A stretch of DNA of 9,422 nt. Origin: an uncultured Clostridia bacterium. GTDB taxonomy: Bacteria > Bacillota > Clostridia > Christensenellales > Borkfalkiaceae. Of this stretch, positions 7,127-9,422 are shown one piece after another. The position numbers and the translations under genes are program-made. The DNA is taken from the NCBI GenBank assembly GCA_947174955.1, contig CAMWKX010000035.1, positions 1 through 9,422 on the forward strand, in the 5' to 3' direction. Each line of letters starts with the position of its first letter. Position 1 is the stretch's first letter. The notes beneath the pieces were generated by a model. It made no database searches and had not been told where the DNA came from. It saw only the letters and a list, made by a program, of their open reading frames with translations.

Positions 7127-7144
7127 AATACTTTCATTTTTCAA
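7116..7144 (-). promoter_or_regulatory. Strong sigma-A promoter of the surface-protein gene
   Basis: On the - strand, TTGAAA (7139-7144, 5 of 6) and TATAAT (7116-7121, 6 of 6) are exactly 17 bases apart. Transcription would start near 7109, giving a leader of about 50 bases before the ATG. It is the best promoter match in the window and lies past the activase-gene terminator, so the surface protein is probably transcribed alone. Confidence 0.8.
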
Positions 7145-7185
7145 TACTTTTCTTTAAAAAAGCCCGAATACGTATCAAATATAGC

Positions 7186-7214
7186 AAAAAAGCACACCAA
7201 ATTGTGTGCTTTTT
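7186..7214. terminator. Rho-independent terminator after the activase-related genes
   Basis: AAAAAGCACAC (7187-7197) pairs with GTGTGCTTTTT (7204-7214) around a 6-base loop. On the - strand the stem runs into a T-tract of six (7191-7186), starting five bases past the stop codon at 7219. The structure is symmetric enough to work on either strand, but only the - strand has an upstream gene here. Confidence 0.88.
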
Positions 7215-7218
7215 GACA

Positions 7219-8481
7219 TTATTTGCCAAGATTTTCCCTTGCCGTGGCAAGCATAAGCTTAATGCGGTTTTCCTGATTGACCTTTGTCGCCGACGGGTCG
7301 TAGTCCACCGCCACTATATTTTCGTCCGAATACTCCGTCTTTAACGTGCGCACGACGCCCTTGCCCGCTATGTGGTTGGGCAGGCACCCGAACGGTTGCG
7401 CGCAGACTATATTGCCCACTCCCGTTTCCGCCAGCGCCGCCATTTCCGCCGCAATCAGCCAGCCCTCGCCCATCTTCACGCCCTGGTTTAAAACCTTGTC
7501 CGCGCACTTTCTCAAATGCTCGAAGTCGTGTATCGGCTCGAAACTGCCTTCTTTTTCAAAATACGAAATTATCTTTTTCTGCTTTTTGTGCAGGATTTTA
7601 TACAAAAACTTATTCGCCTGCCAGAAAAAGCCCTTTCTGCCGTAGAAATATCCGTCGTTTATGTTGTTGACTATGCAGTACAGCACGAAGTCCATCAGCG
7701 CGGGCACGACTGGTTCGCAGTCCTCGGAAAGCAAAAACTTTTCGAGATTGTTGTTGCCGAGGTATGCGTACTTTACGTAAATTTCGCCGACTATGCCGAC
7801 CTTTACCTTCTTTTCCGCTCTGCGCTTTACCGCGGCAAACGAACTTATTATAACGTTGTTAATCCGCTTGAACTGCTTGTACTTATTGTTTTTAAAGCTC
7901 TCCGTAATCTCCTTAACGACGAAGTCGCGCACCAGATCGCTTGCGCCCGCCTCCTCCTCGTACGGCTTGGTCTGGTTGTAGCACCACATAACCGTATCGC
8001 CGTAGAAAATCGCGTACACGAGTTTGAGCATAAGCTTTAAGCTCATCGGGAAGGAGCTATCCTTTTCCAGTCCCGAAAAGTTGACCGAAACGACTGGCAC
8101 CTTGGGGAACTCGGCTTTTAATGCGCGGCGGATAAGCGGTATGTAATTGGACGCTCTGCAACCGCCGCCCGACTGCGTAATTAAAACCGCAGTGTGCTCC
8201 ACGTCGTACTTGCCGCTTTTGAGCGCGTCGATATACTGCCCCACGACGCAGAGGCAGGGATAACACGTGTCGTTGTGCACGTGCTTTAAGCCCTCGTCGA
8301 TGACCGTGCGGGAGTCGTTTTTGAGTATTTCTACGTCGTAACCTTCCTGCTTCAACAGCTCCTCGATTATGGCAAAGTGCCACGGGAGCATATCGGGAAC
8401 AAGTATCTTATGCGTATTTTTGTATTCGGCTTTCCACTTGGGATAGTCGTCGGTGTAGTCCACCGTCTTAATTTCTTCCAT
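7219..8481 (-). CDS. Acyl-CoA dehydratase activase-related protein, C-terminal (HGD-D-like) part
   Basis: 420 residues from the ATG at 8481. It matches the C-terminal third of the ~1400-residue clostridial proteins annotated as 2-hydroxyacyl-CoA dehydratase activase-related, which fuse BadF-type ATPase, DUF2229 and HGD-D-like regions. Family-typical motifs include HNDTCYPCLCVVGQ (cysteines 73, 76, 78), ITQSGGGCRASNYI (Cys108), KVGIVGEIYVKY (about 227-238), GEGWLIAAEM, CAQPFGCLPNH (cysteines 360, 366) and DYDPSATKVNQENRIKLML at the end. The conserved cysteines suggest Fe-S cluster binding as in 2-hydroxyglutaryl-CoA dehydratase subunits (inference). The true substrate of this family is not known to me. 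The frame stays open to 8517 through a TTG, but homology begins near TKVDY/KNTHKILVPDM, and the ATG overlaps the upstream ORF by 14 bases, suggesting translational coupling. No good ribosome binding site sits at normal distance; GAGGAG is about 18 bases upstream. It may be part of a single split or frameshifted gene with the next entry. Confidence 0.88.
   Translation of the reverse strand: MEEIKTVDYTDDYPKWKAEYKNTHKILVPDMLPWHFAIIEELLKQEGYDVEILKNDSRTVIDEGLKHVHNDTCYPCLCVVGQYIDALKSGKYDVEHTAVLITQSGGGCRASNYIPLIRRALKAEFPKVPVVSVNFSGLEKDSSFPMSLKLMLKLVYAIFYGDTVMWCYNQTKPYEEEAGASDLVRDFVVKEITESFKNNKYKQFKRINNVIISSFAAVKRRAEKKVKVGIVGEIYVKYAYLGNNNLEKFLLSEDCEPVVPALMDFVLYCIVNNINDGYFYGRKGFFWQANKFLYKILHKKQKKIISYFEKEGSFEPIHDFEHLRKCADKVLNQGVKMGEGWLIAAEMAALAETGVGNIVCAQPFGCLPNHIAGKGVVRTLKTEYSDENIVAVDYDPSATKVNQENRIKLMLATARENLGK
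8468..8481 (-). promoter_or_regulatory. 14-base start/stop overlap of the two activase-related ORFs
   Basis: On the - strand the ATG of the downstream ORF (8481) lies inside the last codons of the upstream ORF, whose TAA is at 8468-8470. The downstream frame is one base (+1) from the upstream frame. Removing one A from GGGAAAAAC (8483-8491) would join the two into one frame reading KRGKTMEEIK. Either coupled translation or a single-base indel explains it. Confidence 0.7.
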
Positions 8482-9422
8482 CGTTTTTCCCGCGCTTGCT
8501 CTCCTCGATTGCCGCAAGCATACTTCTTAGTCGTATTTTAACAACGCCGAGGTTGTTTATTTCGTCTATCTTTATCTGCGTGTAAAGCTTTCCGTTCTTC
8601 TCCATTATCGAGCGCACCTCGTCGGTGGTAATTGCGTCGATACCGCAGCCGAACGATACCAGCTGTACGAGGTTGATATCGGAATTTTCACAGCAGTACT
8701 GCGCCGCACGGTAAAGCCGCGCGTGATACGTCCACTGATTTAAAACGTTTACCTTTACCTTTTCCGCTCTGTCGAATACCGAGTCCTCGGATAAAACCGC
8801 AAGGTTTAACGACGTCAACAGTTTGTTTATGCCGTGGTTTATCTCGTTATCCAGATGGTACGGTCTGCCCGCAAGCACTATTATCTGCTTGCCCTCTTCG
8901 CGCGCCTTTTTTAATATGTAGTCCGCACGCGCACGCACGTCGGCGTGATATTTATCCAGCCGCTCGAACCCGACTTTCAAAGCCTTTGCAATCTGCTTCT
9001 TTGAAATTCCGTACTTCGCAAACGTCGTATAGAGCTTGGCAATCGCCGTCTTTTCCGCGTTCAAATCTATGTACGGCATTATGAAATTTTCGTCCGTCAG
9101 CCGCTCGTTATTAGCCTTCAAAAGCTCGGAATAGTACGCGACGACGGGGCAGTTATAGTGGTTGACCGAACAGTGCTCGTCGATATTATAGCTCTCGCAC
9201 GGCAGGAAAATGAAGTCGACGCCCGCGTCTAATAGACTTTCGATATGTCCGTGCATCAGTTTGGCGGGATAGCAAGCCGTATCGCTTGCAACCGTGTGCT
9301 GACCCAAAAAGTAGAGTTTTCTCGACGACTTTTCGGAGAGCACCACCTCGAAGCCGAGGCTCTCGAAAAAGCCCGCCCAAAGGGGGAGCTGTTCGTACAT
9401 TACGAGCTGCAAAGGCAAGCCT
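8468..9422 (-). CDS. Acyl-CoA dehydratase activase-related protein, DUF2229 part, 5'-truncated by window edge
   Basis: At least 318 residues are visible and the frame is open to the window end (reading GLPLQLVMYEQLPLW), so the true start lies beyond 9422. The region matches the DUF2229 (CoA-enzyme activase, uncharacterised) domain of the large clostridial activase-related proteins. Motifs, counted from the TTG at 9418: GFEVVLSEKSSRKLY (22-36), DTACYPAKLMHGH (Cys49), FLPCESYNIDEH...HYNCPVVAYY (cysteines 74, 83, 90), VLAGRPYHLDNEINHGI (about 181-197), SEDSV, QWTYHARLYRAAQ, VSFGCGIDAITTDEV (Cys258) and KIDEINNLG. In known homologues two BadF-type ATPase domains precede this region, so they are expected just outside the window (inference). 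The ATPase/activase part would drive ATP-dependent electron transfer to a dehydratase-like partner. This ORF stops at 8468 where most relatives continue into the HGD-D-like region, which here is a separate overlapping ORF. Confidence 0.9.
   Translation of the reverse strand, partial: GLPLQLVMYEQLPLWAGFFESLGFEVVLSEKSSRKLYFLGQHTVASDTACYPAKLMHGHIESLLDAGVDFIFLPCESYNIDEHCSVNHYNCPVVAYYSELLKANNERLTDENFIMPYIDLNAEKTAIAKLYTTFAKYGISKKQIAKALKVGFERLDKYHADVRARADYILKKAREEGKQIIVLAGRPYHLDNEINHGINKLLTSLNLAVLSEDSVFDRAEKVKVNVLNQWTYHARLYRAAQYCCENSDINLVQLVSFGCGIDAITTDEVRSIMEKNGKLYTQIKIDEINNLGVVKIRLRSMLAAIEESKRGKNDGRN

Noticed and set aside
7516..8040. 174-codon open frame on the + strand opposite the activase-related gene
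   Set aside because: It is antisense to a well-conserved gene with clear family motifs, has no ribosome binding site or recognisable domain, and its composition is what the reverse of that gene gives.
8483..8491. Programmed -1 ribosomal frameshift at GGGAAAAAC
   Set aside because: The downstream ORF is in the +1 frame, so a -1 slip would not join the two. The codon phasing (GGG AAA AAC) also does not give a proper X XXY YYZ heptamer.
8482..8517. TTG start at 8517 for the HGD-D-like ORF (432 residues)
   Set aside because: The extra 12 residues (Arg/Ser/Ala rich) lie wholly inside the upstream gene and look like an out-of-frame reading. No ribosome binding site at proper distance was seen, and family similarity starts after the ATG at 8481.

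Overview
The window looks like chromosome from an anaerobic, low-to-medium-GC Gram-positive bacterium, most likely an uncultured gut-type member of the Clostridia. This rests on three things: a 2-hydroxyacyl-CoA dehydratase activase-type protein (a strict-anaerobe family), classic GGAGG ribosome binding sites with sigma-A promoters, and a large signal-peptide/Ig-repeat/transmembrane surface protein typical of such genomes. The placement is inference from gene families; no rRNA or other phylogenetic marker is present.

Layout: (1) bases 1-1772, + strand, a transketolase missing its first ~76 residues because the window starts inside it; (2) a near-perfect GC-rich hairpin at 1784-1815 that probably ends both this gene and the convergent aquaporin; (3) 1831-2583, - strand, an AqpZ-type aquaporin with its own promoter and strong ribosome binding site; (4) 2728-7056, - strand, a 1442-residue cell-surface protein with a signal peptide, a unique N-terminal domain, about eleven diverged Ig/MBG-like beta-sandwich units, one transmembrane helix and a 165-residue cytoplasmic tail, bounded by its own promoter and terminator; (5) 7219-9422, - strand, two overlapping ORFs that together match the C-terminal two-thirds or so of the large (~1400 residue) acyl-CoA dehydratase activase-related proteins of Clostridia, followed by a terminator.

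The four loci seem to be separate transcription units: each visible gene end has a hairpin plus T-tract, and the aquaporin and surface-protein genes each have a consensus-like promoter with a 17-base spacer. Transketolase (pentose phosphate pathway) and the aquaporin are ordinary housekeeping genes. The points worth attention are the surface protein (non-sortase architecture, unknown cytoplasmic tail, strong GC gradient along the gene, a perfect 15-base palindrome over its -10 box) and the activase-related gene, which is split into two ORFs overlapping by 14 bases and differing by one frame step next to a GGGAAAAAC run. No RNA gene, CRISPR array, insertion sequence or phage gene was seen. No intergenic stretch exceeds about 165 bases.
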